Part shown: one piece after another, positions 1-8,166 of the stretch
How the letters are laid out: every line of letters begins with the position of its first letter
Position numbering within the stretch: position 1 is the first letter of the stretch
NCBI RefSeq assembly: GCF_014654365.1
Contig: NZ_BNAY01000004.1
Span: 558,001-622,000, forward strand
DNA length: 64,000 bases
Origin: Amycolatopsis oliviviridis
GTDB lineage: Bacteria > Actinomycetota > Actinomycetes > Mycobacteriales > Pseudonocardiaceae
Reading direction: 5' to 3'
The notes under the pieces: model-generated
What the model was told of the DNA's origin: nothing
The model's database searches: none
Seen by the model: the letters and a program-made list of their open reading frames with translations, nothing else
Position numbers and translations under genes: made by a program

Positions 1-122
1 GGTGGGGGCCTTCGGGCGTTTAGGGCACTCCAACGGGTGACAAAAACCCGAAATCGCGTCCTCAGCGAGCTGATAAGGCTCGAAATCGCTGGTTGACGGC
101 CCCTCCGCCTGCCTCCACTGTG

Positions 123-155
123 GGTTTCCTCTCGCCGGTCCCGCGAGAGGAAACC
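123..155 (+). promoter_or_regulatory. leader hairpin before the lipase gene
   Basis: A perfect 12-bp inverted repeat (123-134 with 144-155, 9-nt loop) ends 22 bases before the lipase start at 178. No T-run follows, so an mRNA leader structure is more likely than a terminator, but an upstream gene's terminator cannot be excluded because the window begins here. Confidence 0.5.
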
Positions 156-177
156 GAACTCATCAGTGGAGTTCAGC

Positions 178-1419
178 ATGCCTTTTTCCGTTCGTCCGTC
201 CCGTCTGCGTGCCCTGCTGTCCCTGTCGGTGACCGCAGGCCTCGCCGCCGCCCTGGTGTCCTTCGGTGCCGCGCCCGCCGGCGCCGATCCCGGCTTCTAC
301 GAGCCGCCGTCACCGCTTCCGCCGGGCAGCAACGGCGACGTGCTCAAGACGTTGCCGTCGAAGTTCACCGGTGCCGAGTCGACCAGGGTCATGTACCTGA
401 GCCGGGACGCCGCGAACCGCGCGATCCCGGTGACGGGCACGGTTCTGGTGCCCGACAAGGCATGGAGCGGGCCTGGGCAACGGCCGATCGTGGCGTACGC
501 GCCGTTCACGGCGGGTATGGGTGATCAGTGCGCGCCGTCGAAGGCGCTGGCGGGCGAGGGCGGCGACTTCGTTTCGTCGTTCCAGAGTTCCTTCGTGACT
601 TCCTTGCTGGACAAGGGGTTCGCGGTCGCCCAGACCGACTACCAGGGGCTCGGGACGCCGGGCGAGCACACGTACGTGGTGCGGGAGGCCGAAGCCCACG
701 CGGTTCTCGACGTCCTGCGGGCGGCGCAGCGCCTGCCCGGCACCGGGCTTTCGGCCTCGTCACCCGTGGGTGTCGCGGGCTACTCGGAAGGTGGCGGCGC
801 TTCGGCTTCGGCCGTCGAACTGGCGCCCTCGTACGCTCCCGAACTCGACCTGAAAGGCGCCTACGTCGGAGCGGCTCCCGCGGACAAGGCCGTCCTCGCG
901 AAAAGCCTCGACGGCGGGATGTACGTCGGATTCCTGGGGTATTCGCTGATCGGCCTGAACGCGGCCTATCCGGAAGCCGGGATCCTGGACCTGGCCAACG
1001 ACGCCGGCAAACAGCTCTTCGACGAGGCACGCACCACCTGCACGCTGGACGCCGTCTTCAAGTACATGTACAAGAACTCCAGCCAGCTGACGAAGGACGG
1101 GCGGCCGGTCTCGGCCTACCTGGAACAGGAGCCCTTCCGAGGGATCGTCTCGGCCAACCGCATCGGGAACCTCAAGCCCGCGGCGCCGGTGCTGGTCGAG
1201 CACACGCCCAACGACGACGTCATCCCGTCGAGCATCGGCAAGCAGCTCGGCAAGGACTGGTGCGCCAAGGGCGCGAACGTGCGGTTCCAGGACATCCCGT
1301 CGTTCAGCCCGGTCTTCTCCCACGTCCTTGGCATCTCCGGCGCCCAGGGCAACGCGGCGAACTGGCTGGCCGAGCGGTTCGCGGGGAAGCAGGCGGCGGG
1401 GAACTGCGGCCAGTTCTGA
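178..1419 (+). CDS. secreted lipase, LIP family (alpha/beta hydrolase)
   Basis: A 413-aa exported hydrolase. Residues 1-36 are a Sec signal peptide (basic start, hydrophobic core, likely cleavage AGA|D). The nucleophile elbow GYSEGGG lies near residue 203, as in the secretory lipase (LIP) family of triacylglycerol lipases; the acid and histidine are expected in the C-terminal third, where DDVIPSS and FSHVLG occur. Length fits the family. ATG at 178 is preferred over GTG at 166 because a GGAG sits 6 bases before it. It stands alone, followed by the GNAT gene on the same strand. The substrate is not evident; family-level confidence is good. Confidence 0.85.
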   Translation: MPFSVRPSRLRALLSLSVTAGLAAALVSFGAAPAGADPGFYEPPSPLPPGSNGDVLKTLPSKFTGAESTRVMYLSRDAANRAIPVTGTVLVPDKAWSGPGQRPIVAYAPFTAGMGDQCAPSKALAGEGGDFVSSFQSSFVTSLLDKGFAVAQTDYQGLGTPGEHTYVVREAEAHAVLDVLRAAQRLPGTGLSASSPVGVAGYSEGGGASASAVELAPSYAPELDLKGAYVGAAPADKAVLAKSLDGGMYVGFLGYSLIGLNAAYPEAGILDLANDAGKQLFDEARTTCTLDAVFKYMYKNSSQLTKDGRPVSAYLEQEPFRGIVSANRIGNLKPAAPVLVEHTPNDDVIPSSIGKQLGKDWCAKGANVRFQDIPSFSPVFSHVLGISGAQGNAANWLAERFAGKQAAGNCGQF

Positions 1420-1523
1420 CGGCGAGGGCGGGGCGAGTGGCCAGGGTCATCTCGGGCCCACGGCGACGCGCCCCGCCACTACCGATATCGTCGATGCATG
1501 CTTGTGATCGTTCGTGAGCACCC

Positions 1524-2168
1524 GTGCGGCCGGACGCGGTGAGCCGCTCCGCCCCGGAGCCCGAGCAGGTCGGGCGGAAGGTGCGGTTGCGCGAGGTCGG
1601 TCTCCGGGACCGGCGGGTCCTGATGGGCTTCGACCGCGACATGGCCCGCGAGGCGTCGACGCTGATCGGCGGCGGGCACCGGCATTGGGCCTCGCACCGT
1701 TCGGGTTCCGCGGGCGACGACATCCACTTCGGCATCGAGACGGTCCGCGGCCGGATGCTGGTCGGGTCGGTCTGCACCATCGGCGCCGACCCGGTGACCG
1801 GCCACTTCGGCTACGGCATCGGGATCGCCCCGCGTCACCAGCGCTGCGGCTACGCCACGGACGCGATCACCGTCCTCCTGGCGCATATGTTCGAGCAGCG
1901 AGGCTTCCGCAAATGCGAGGTCACCGTGTACGGCGGCAACCTGGCGTCCCTTTCGCTGCACGGTGGTCTCGGCTTCCGCGAGGAAGGCAGGCTGCGCGAC
2001 ACCGAAGTGGTGCGCGGCGAGATCAAGTACCTGGTGCGGATGGGCATCACGGCGGAGGAATTCGCCGCGCGCCCCGCGGACGGCCTCGCCGACCTCGGGC
2101 GCCGCGGACAGCACCGGCGGCCCCGCCGCGGCAAGCACTGGCGCGCGCCCGCCGCGGTCACCGGCTGA
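1524..2168 (+). CDS. GNAT family N-acetyltransferase
   Basis: A 214-aa soluble protein of the RimJ/RimL-like GNAT type. The acetyl-CoA pyrophosphate-binding loop is visible as RHQRCGYATDA, followed by the GNAT C-terminal pattern NLASLSLHGGLGFREEGRLR. The last ~35 residues are Arg-rich and probably disordered. The GTG at 1524 is used; no better start is seen. The gene overlaps the end of the convergent response regulator by 11 bp. The acetylated substrate (small molecule or protein N-terminus) cannot be told from the sequence. Confidence 0.8.
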   Translation: MRPDAVSRSAPEPEQVGRKVRLREVGLRDRRVLMGFDRDMAREASTLIGGGHRHWASHRSGSAGDDIHFGIETVRGRMLVGSVCTIGADPVTGHFGYGIGIAPRHQRCGYATDAITVLLAHMFEQRGFRKCEVTVYGGNLASLSLHGGLGFREEGRLRDTEVVRGEIKYLVRMGITAEEFAARPADGLADLGRRGQHRRPRRGKHWRAPAAVTG

Positions 2169-2805
2169 TCATCCCGGACTCGTAGGCGAAGACGACGGCC
2201 TGCACGCGGTCGCGGAGGCCGAGTTTCGTGAGGATACGGCCGACGTGGGTTTTCACCGTCCCCTGTGAAAGAAACAGTTTCTCGGCGATCTCGGCGTTGG
2301 ACAGGCCGCGGGCCAGCAGCCGCAGCACCTCGTTTTCACGCTCGGTGAGCCGGGCGAGCCTGCGGTCCGGGGCCGGGGCGGGCAGGCCGGTGACGACACG
2401 GTCGAGCAGCCGCCGGGTGACGGTGGGCGCGAGGGTCGCCTCTCCGGCGGCGACGACGCGGACGCCGGCGAGCAGGTCCGGCGCCAGCGCGTCCTTGAGC
2501 AGGAAGCCGCTGGCTCCCGCCTGGAGCGCGGCGTAGACGTATTCGTCCAGGTCGAAGGTGGTCAGCACCAGGACGCGGGCGCGATGGGCCGCGGCGATCG
2601 CGGCGGTGGCCTCGACGCCGTCCATCTCGGGCATCCGGATGTCCATCAGCACGATGTCGGGATCGAGCTCCGCCACCAGCGTGACGGCCTCCGCGCCGTC
2701 CCCGGCCTCGCCGACGACGTCGATGTCTTCGGCGTTGTCCAGGATCATCCGCAGGCCGGTGCGCACGAGCGCCTGGTCGTCGGCGATGACCACCCGGATC
2801 GTCAT
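2158..2805 (-). CDS. NarL/LuxR-family response regulator
   Basis: A 215-aa response regulator. The receiver domain (about 1-120) has the acidic pair ADD at 8-10, phospho-acceptor D55 in VLMDIRMPE and the conserved lysine in FLLKD. The LuxR-type HTH (about 148-212) has LTERENEVLRLLARGLSNAEIA. It overlaps the upstream sensor kinase gene by 4 bp (ATGA), so the two are translationally coupled and form one two-component system. The targets are unknown; the divergent secreted esterase at 4143 is a candidate only by position. Confidence 0.93.
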   Translation of the reverse strand: MTIRVVIADDQALVRTGLRMILDNAEDIDVVGEAGDGAEAVTLVAELDPDIVLMDIRMPEMDGVEATAAIAAAHRARVLVLTTFDLDEYVYAALQAGASGFLLKDALAPDLLAGVRVVAAGEATLAPTVTRRLLDRVVTGLPAPAPDRRLARLTERENEVLRLLARGLSNAEIAEKLFLSQGTVKTHVGRILTKLGLRDRVQAVVFAYESGMISR

Positions 2806-4004
2806 GACGGCAGGGTCGCGCGGACGGTGAAGCCGCGGTCCGGCCGCGTTCCCGCCGTGAAGGTGCCGCCCAGTACGTTCACCCGTTCCCGCATCCCTTC
2901 GAGGCCGTGCCCGGTGCCGGACGGCGGTTCCGCCGAGACGCCGTCGTCGGACACCTCGATCGCCAGTGTTCCGGGGTCGTACCGCATCACGATAGTCACC
3001 GACGCGCCCGGTCCGGCGTGTTTCAGCACGTTCGTCAGCGCCTCCTGCACGATCCGGTAGGCCGCCAAGTCCACTGTGGACGGAAGGGGTCGCGGTTCCC
3101 CTTCGACCAGGAACTCGACCGGCGTGCCCGCGGAACGGACGTCGGCGACCAGCCTCGGCAAACGTTCCGCGCCGGGCTGGGGCTCCCAGTCCGGCTCGTC
3201 TCCCCCGAGCGCGCCGAGCAGCCGCCGGATCTCGCTCAACGCGGTCCGCCCGGTGCCGACCACGGCGTCCAGCGCCTCCCGCGACCGCTCGGGCCGCCGC
3301 TCCAGTTCCGCTTGGGCGCCTTGGGCCTGCAACACCATCACGGAAAGCGCGTGCGCGACGACGTCGTGCAGTTCGCGGCTGATCCGGCCGCGTTCGGCGA
3401 CCACGGCCAGCGCGGCCTGGGTGTCCCGCTCGCGTTCGAGATCGGCGGCCCGCTGTTCCAGCACCGACAGGCGGATCCGGCGCTGCCGGGTGTTCAACCC
3501 GGCCAGCCACGCCACCGTGAGCGACAGCTCGATGCCCGGGAAACCGCCCCAGTCCTGCACTTGCCGCGTGTCGGTATCGGTGTCGAAGGGTGCCAGTGGA
3601 TCGATGATGATGATCCGCGGCGGCCGCGGGGCCGGTTCCCGCGAATTCGCTTGGGAGGCGTGGAACGACCACGCCCCGGCGACCAGCAGTCCCGCCGCCA
3701 GCAACGTCAGGGAGAGCCGCCGCGATCCCCAGGCCGCGACGGAGAAGAGACCGATCAACGCCACGACGTCGACCGGGCGGAGATCGTTGCCCATGGCCAG
3801 GTGCAGCAGCGAGACCGCGGAACCGGTCGCGAAGGTGATCGTGGGATTGCGATGCCGGATCAGCAAGGAAGCCAAGGACACCAAGGAGGTCAGCCACCAC
3901 TCGACACCCTCGGGATCATCGGCCGAGGCCACAGTGGACAGTCCGATGAGGACGACCAGACCGAGGTCGACGGCCTTGGGGTGACTCCTGAGATTGGCCA
4001 GCAC
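2802..4004 (-). CDS. two-component sensor histidine kinase (HisKA_3, NarX/DesK type)
   Basis: A 400-aa membrane sensor kinase. The N-terminal 150 residues contain several hydrophobic helices and almost no extracellular domain, suggesting it senses something in or at the membrane. The dimerisation domain carries the phospho-acceptor histidine in SRELHDVVAHALS near residue 213. The ATPase domain has the N-box QEALTNVLKHA near 325 and the G-box GLEGMRERV near 370. It autophosphorylates and passes phosphate to the regulator encoded immediately downstream with a 4-bp overlap. The signal is unknown. Confidence 0.93.
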   Translation of the reverse strand: MLANLRSHPKAVDLGLVVLIGLSTVASADDPEGVEWWLTSLVSLASLLIRHRNPTITFATGSAVSLLHLAMGNDLRPVDVVALIGLFSVAAWGSRRLSLTLLAAGLLVAGAWSFHASQANSREPAPRPPRIIIIDPLAPFDTDTDTRQVQDWGGFPGIELSLTVAWLAGLNTRQRRIRLSVLEQRAADLERERDTQAALAVVAERGRISRELHDVVAHALSVMVLQAQGAQAELERRPERSREALDAVVGTGRTALSEIRRLLGALGGDEPDWEPQPGAERLPRLVADVRSAGTPVEFLVEGEPRPLPSTVDLAAYRIVQEALTNVLKHAGPGASVTIVMRYDPGTLAIEVSDDGVSAEPPSGTGHGLEGMRERVNVLGGTFTAGTRPDRGFTVRATLPS

Positions 4005-4142
4005 CAGCCGAGCGTAATCCCGGATCGAATGCAGCGGATCCCTCTCGCGGCAGACATCGGGATACGACCTCCGGCAGACGCGCGAATACGCCGCGCGGTC
4101 TCAGGCTGGGCGGCGGAAGATCCTCGACAGAACGGAATCCCC

Positions 4143-5231
4143 ATGAGAAGGCTTCTCGTCGCAGTGGCCGCCCTCGCTGGCATGGTGTCCCTCGCGAGTC
4201 CGGCTTCGGCGGTCCCGCGGCTGACGTTGCCGCCGCCGACCGGCTCGTATCCCGTCGGCTCCACCGACCTGCACCTGGTCGACCAGGCGCGCAAGGACCC
4301 CTGGGTGCCGACCGGGCCGCGAGAGCTGATGGTGTCGATGTTCTACCCGGCGCTGCTGCCGGTCGGCCCGAAACGGCCGTATCTCACTTTGGCCGAGGCC
4401 AAGCTGTTCCTGGCCGGATCGGGCCTCCCCGACATCGACCCCGGACTGCTCGCCGGTCTCCGGACCAGCGCCCGGGTCGACACCCCGCCCTTGCCGGGGA
4501 AGCGCGCGCTGGTCGTCCTGTCACCGGGGTTCAACAAACCGCGCACCACGCTCACCGGGCTGGCGGAGGAACTGGCGAGCAAGGGTTTCGTCGTCGCGGT
4601 GATCGGCCACAACTACGAATCCTTCGCCACCGGCTTCCCCGACGGGCACGTCACCGGCTGCGTCGCGTGCGGTTCGGACTCGAAGCTGCTCCCACCGGTG
4701 CGCGCCGCGGACGTCTCGTTCGTCCTCGACACGCTGACCAGGGCTTCTTCGCAGTGGTCCCGGTTGATCGACCGGACCCGGATCGGCATGGCCGGGCACT
4801 CCATCGGCGGGTACAGCACGCCGACGGCGATGCTCGCCGACCAGCGGATCCGGGCCGGAGCCGATATGGACGGCAGGCTGTGGTCGCCGATCCCCGCGTC
4901 CGGGATCGACCGGCCGTTCCTGCTGCTCGGCCGCGAAAGCGAGTACACCCCGGCCGGTCCGGACACGACGTGGGCCGGCAGCTGGCCGAACCTCACCGGC
5001 TGGAAGCGCTGGATCAGCGTCGCCGCGGCCGCGCATCCGTCCTTCACCGACGTCGGCGTTCTCGGTGAACAGCTCGGACTGAGGGAGCCTGGTGTGCTCG
5101 ACGGCGTGCGCGGAATGCAGCTGACCAGGGCTTATCTCTCCGCGTTCTTCGACAAGCACCTGCGCGGCGCGCGTCAGCCGCTGCTGGACGGACCGGTGGC
5201 GGGCAACCCCGAGATCAAGTTCTGGAACTAG
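4143..5231 (+). CDS. secreted alpha/beta hydrolase, PAF-acetylhydrolase-like
   Basis: A 362-aa exported esterase. Residues 1-24 are a signal peptide ending ASA|VPR. The core has the oxyanion region VVLSPGFNKPR, the nucleophile motif GHSIGGYS, and a late HPSFTDV histidine, the layout of the PAF-acetylhydrolase/lipase group. Start ATG 4143 is chosen because it opens directly on the signal peptide; the open frame upstream is antisense to the kinase gene and is not coding. It is transcribed divergently from the two-component pair. Substrate specificity is unknown. Confidence 0.82.
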   Translation: MRRLLVAVAALAGMVSLASPASAVPRLTLPPPTGSYPVGSTDLHLVDQARKDPWVPTGPRELMVSMFYPALLPVGPKRPYLTLAEAKLFLAGSGLPDIDPGLLAGLRTSARVDTPPLPGKRALVVLSPGFNKPRTTLTGLAEELASKGFVVAVIGHNYESFATGFPDGHVTGCVACGSDSKLLPPVRAADVSFVLDTLTRASSQWSRLIDRTRIGMAGHSIGGYSTPTAMLADQRIRAGADMDGRLWSPIPASGIDRPFLLLGRESEYTPAGPDTTWAGSWPNLTGWKRWISVAAAAHPSFTDVGVLGEQLGLREPGVLDGVRGMQLTRAYLSAFFDKHLRGARQPLLDGPVAGNPEIKFWN

Positions 5232-6184
5232 CAGGGGGAGACACCGGTGAGGTCGGTGGACAACCGCCACAGCCGCTCGGCCTCACCGGCGTCGATCGCG
5301 TAGGGGCGCACGCCGACCCACTCGCCCTCTTCATGGGCGATTTCGGCGACGTCGCAGTCCTCGCAGTAGAGCCCGCCCATACCGTCGAGTGACGGCGACG
5401 TCGCCGCCCAGACCTGGGTGGCCGCGCCCTGCTCCGGCGACTTGAAATCCGGATCGGCCTGGTGCCCGTGCTCGTCGATCCAGCCGCGCTCGACCATCTC
5501 CTCCTGCCGCAGATGCCGTTGCAGGGGAGTGAGGATGGCGCCCGGGTGCAGGCTGAACGCGCGGATCCCGTGCTCGGCGCCGAGCTTGTCGAGATGCACC
5601 GCGAACAGCACGTTCGCGGTCTTGGCCTGGCCATAGGCGAGCCACCTGTCGTAGCCGCGCTCGAAGTGGACGTCGTCCCAGCGCATCGGCGAGGAATGGT
5701 GACCGGAGGAGGCGACCGTGACGACCCGGGCGCCACCGGACGCCGTCAGCGCGGGCCAAAGACGGCCTGTCAGGGCGTGATGGCCGAGGTGGCAGATCGC
5801 GAAATGCGACTCCCAGCCGCGGCCGACCCGCCGTTCGGGCGCGGCCATGATCCCGGCGCCGGCGATCAGGAGGTCGACCGGGCGACCGGTGGAGAGGAAC
5901 CGGCGGGCGAAGGTCTCGACGCTCGTCAGGTCGGCGAGGTCGAGTTCGCCGACCTCGGTGCCGGAGATCCCGGCGAGGGCGCTCTCCGCGTCGGCCGGAC
6001 GGCGGGCGGGGACGACGACGTGCGCGCCCGCGTTCGCCAGCGCCCGCGTGGTTTCCAGGCCCAGCCCCGAATATCCGCCGGTGACGACGGCGAGCCTGCC
6101 TGTGAGGTCGATCCCGGTCAGGACTTCCGCGGCGGTACTGCGAGCGTCGAAGCCGGACCCGATTTTGTGCTGTGCGGTGATCAT
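5228..6184 (-). CDS. SDR-family oxidoreductase (retinol-dehydrogenase/WWOX-like)
   Basis: A 318-aa NAD(P)-dependent short-chain dehydrogenase. The Rossmann cofactor loop TGGYSGLGLE, the structural motif (I)AGAG in place of NNAG, the catalytic serine region VASSGHHSS and the catalytic YGQAK (YxxxK) are all present. Length and the C-terminal insertion fit the retinol dehydrogenase-like subgroup. It ends 4 bp inside the end of the convergent esterase gene. The gene is divergent from a MerR regulator, and its promoter at 6192-6222 has the stretched spacer of MerR-activated promoters, so induction by the MerR protein's ligand is likely. Confidence 0.9.
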   Translation of the reverse strand: MITAQHKIGSGFDARSTAAEVLTGIDLTGRLAVVTGGYSGLGLETTRALANAGAHVVVPARRPADAESALAGISGTEVGELDLADLTSVETFARRFLSTGRPVDLLIAGAGIMAAPERRVGRGWESHFAICHLGHHALTGRLWPALTASGGARVVTVASSGHHSSPMRWDDVHFERGYDRWLAYGQAKTANVLFAVHLDKLGAEHGIRAFSLHPGAILTPLQRHLRQEEMVERGWIDEHGHQADPDFKSPEQGAATQVWAATSPSLDGMGGLYCEDCDVAEIAHEEGEWVGVRPYAIDAGEAERLWRLSTDLTGVSPC

Positions 6185-6191
6185 GCGGCGA

Positions 6192-6222
6192 ACGCTAGGA
6201 GCTAGAGGGCTCTCTAGGTCAA
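6192..6222 (-). promoter_or_regulatory. MerR-type promoter and operator of the SDR gene
   Basis: On the minus strand, -35 TTGACC (6217-6222) and -10 TAGCGT (6192-6197) are separated by exactly 19 bp. The spacer region holds a perfect dyad CTAGAG-GGCT-CTCTAG (6202-6217). An overlong 19-20-bp spacer with a central dyad is the hallmark of promoters activated by MerR proteins through DNA untwisting. The expected transcription start falls at about 6184-6185, at the SDR start codon, implying a leaderless mRNA. Confidence 0.8.
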
Positions 6223-6238
6223 CCGTTAGGGTCGCCCC

Positions 6239-6631
6239 GTGACGGAACTCGCGATCGGCCAGGTCACCGCCCGGACGGGCCTCAGTGTGCACGCGCTTCG
6301 CTTCTACGAGAAGGAAGGGCTGCTCGCGGCGCCGGTGAAACGGGACGCGAACGGCCGCCGCGTGTACACCGAGTACGACGTCGAATGGCTGGTGAACTGC
6401 ACGAAGTTCCGGGCGTCCGGGATGCCGCTCGCCACGATCCGCGAGTTCGCCGAGCTCGTCCGGCAGGGGCCGGGAAACGAGGAGAAGCGGCTGGAGCTGC
6501 TGCGGGCGCATCAGGACACCGTCCGTGACCGGATCGCCGAACTGGCCGACTGCCTGGAAGTGATCAGCAGGAAGGTCGAGGTCTACGAGGAGCATGTCGC
6601 GCGAGGGACGGCGGACGCGCTCTGGCGATAG
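6239..6631 (+). CDS. MerR-family transcriptional regulator
   Basis: A 130-aa regulator. The winged HTH (residues 4-70) begins with IGQVTARTGLSVHALRFYEKEGLL, the MerR signature, followed by a long dimerisation coiled coil (about 75-125). The C-terminal effector region is short and has no metal-binding cysteine cluster; one Cys lies at the end of the DNA-binding domain (LVNCTKF) and one in the coil. This fits small-molecule or redox-responsive members rather than HgR/CueR types. The GTG start lies 54 bp from the divergent SDR gene, whose promoter it very likely controls. Confidence 0.9.
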   Translation: MTELAIGQVTARTGLSVHALRFYEKEGLLAAPVKRDANGRRVYTEYDVEWLVNCTKFRASGMPLATIREFAELVRQGPGNEEKRLELLRAHQDTVRDRIAELADCLEVISRKVEVYEEHVARGTADALWR

Positions 6632-6667
6632 CCGTCACGTTCCGCGCGGCGGCGTCGTCCCAGGGAT

Positions 6668-7126
6668 ATGACAACACAGCTCACCAGGTTCACCGACCAG
6701 AAGACGATCCTGCTGAAGACGTTCAAACGGGACGGGACGCCAGTCGGGACTCCGGTCAACATCGCCGTCGAAGGGGACCACGCCTACATCCGCACGTATG
6801 ACGCGGCGTGGAAGGCCAAGCGGCTGCGGAACGATCCACGGGTCGAAATCGCCCCGTCGACCTTCCGCGGCGTCCCGACCGGGGATCCCGTGAGCGGACA
6901 GGTTCGCCTGCTCGACGGCGACGAGGCGCGGCACGCGGCCGCTCTCCTCGCCAGGAAGCATCGGCTCCTGCACGGCTTCCTCGTCCCGCTCGCGCACCGG
7001 CTGAAGAAGTACAAGACGCTCCACTACGAAGTCCGGCTCGACACCCTTCGATGGTCCATAATGGACATTCGACAGTACCCGATCGGTGCAACGTTTCGCC
7101 TGGCGATGGGCACGGGCGGCCCCTAG
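6668..7126 (+). CDS. PPOX-class F420-dependent oxidoreductase-like protein
   Basis: A 152-aa single-domain split-barrel protein. The N-terminus (FTDQKTILLKTFKRDGTPVGTPVNIAVEGDHAYIRTY) and the WKAKRLRNDPRVEIAPSTFRG segment fit the actinobacterial PPOX family that binds F420 or flavin. No further cofactor-specific residue can be assigned by eye. It follows the MerR gene on the same strand with a 36-bp gap, so co-transcription is possible. Reaction and substrate are unknown. Confidence 0.8.
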   Translation: MTTQLTRFTDQKTILLKTFKRDGTPVGTPVNIAVEGDHAYIRTYDAAWKAKRLRNDPRVEIAPSTFRGVPTGDPVSGQVRLLDGDEARHAAALLARKHRLLHGFLVPLAHRLKKYKTLHYEVRLDTLRWSIMDIRQYPIGATFRLAMGTGGP

Positions 7127-7158
7127 AGTTTGCCGCTCGTGACCAGCGAGGTGAGGCG

Positions 7159-8145
7159 ATGAGGTCCTTCGGCGCGGTGGATCCGGTCAAGCTGGCGCTC
7201 GCCGGGCTCACCACGATGGCCCTCGGGATGGCGGCGGCGCTCAACGCCGACGCCCTGCCGGTGATCGGCGGCGGCACCACCTATTCCGCCGAATTCTCCG
7301 ACGCGGGCGGGCTGCGCGCGGACAACGACGTGCGGATCGCCGGGGTGAAGGTCGGCAAGGTCTCCGAGATCGACCTCGAAGGCGATCGCGTGCTCGTCTC
7401 CTTCCGGGTCAAGGACGCGTGGGTCGGCGACGCCACGAGCGCGTCCATCCAGATCAAGAACGTCCTGGGGCAGAAGTATCTGGCGCTCGACCCGCGCGGC
7501 GAGGCGATCCTCGATCCCGGCGACGCGATCCCCTTGCGGCGGACCACCGCGCCATACGACGTTCTTGAAGCGTTTCGGGATCTGTCGAAGACCGTCGATG
7601 CGGTCGACGTCGATCAGCTCGCGAAGAGCTTCGACGCCATCTCGGCCACCTTCGCCGACACGCCCGCGGACGTCCGTGCCGCGCTCGACGGGATCTCGAA
7701 GCTCTCCGGCACCATCGCCTCCCGCGACCGGCAACTCCGGACGCTGGTGGCGAACACGCGGCAGGTCTCGCAGACCCTCGTCGACCGCGACACCGAGGCC
7801 CAGCGGCTGGTCCAGGACGGAAACGCGCTCCTGCGCGCGATCTCGACTCGGCAGCAGGCGATCAAGGACCTGCTCGACGGCTCGAAACGGCTCGCGACCG
7901 CTCTCGACGGCATCATCGCCGACAACGACGGGCAACTCGCGCCGGTGCTCGAACAACTCGACCGGCTGACGTCGATGCTCCAGCGCAACCAGGACTCGCT
8001 GGCCAAGGGGATCGCGGCGTTCGCCCCGGCGATCCGGGTGCTCACCAACGTCGCGGGCAACGGGCGCTGGATCGACGGCTACCTGTGCGGGCTGGTCCTG
8101 CCCACGTTCGGGCCGCTCAACGAAAAGGGCTGCTTCGAGAAGTGA
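7159..8145 (+). CDS. orphan MCE-family (MlaD-domain) protein
   Basis: A 328-aa MCE protein. One N-terminal membrane anchor (about residues 12-30) is followed by the MlaD domain (about 38-120; YSAEFSDAGGLRADNDVRIAGVKVGKV), then a long helical region (about 135-300) and a C-terminal cysteine pair region (YLCGLVLPT...NEKGCFEK) typical of actinobacterial MCE proteins. MCE proteins build lipid-import channels at the cell envelope, normally as six-gene operons with YrbE permeases. Here there is one copy and no yrbE or mce partner in the window, so it must work with proteins encoded elsewhere. ATG 7159 has a GAGGTGAGG just upstream. Confidence 0.88.
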   Translation: MRSFGAVDPVKLALAGLTTMALGMAAALNADALPVIGGGTTYSAEFSDAGGLRADNDVRIAGVKVGKVSEIDLEGDRVLVSFRVKDAWVGDATSASIQIKNVLGQKYLALDPRGEAILDPGDAIPLRRTTAPYDVLEAFRDLSKTVDAVDVDQLAKSFDAISATFADTPADVRAALDGISKLSGTIASRDRQLRTLVANTRQVSQTLVDRDTEAQRLVQDGNALLRAISTRQQAIKDLLDGSKRLATALDGIIADNDGQLAPVLEQLDRLTSMLQRNQDSLAKGIAAFAPAIRVLTNVAGNGRWIDGYLCGLVLPTFGPLNEKGCFEK

Positions 8146-8166
8146 GTGAGCGGAGCGCGCTGTCCG

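Noticed and set aside
2907..4142. Upstream extension of the esterase gene by 412 codons
   Set aside because: This part is antisense to the sensor kinase; the gene proper begins with a signal peptide at 4143.
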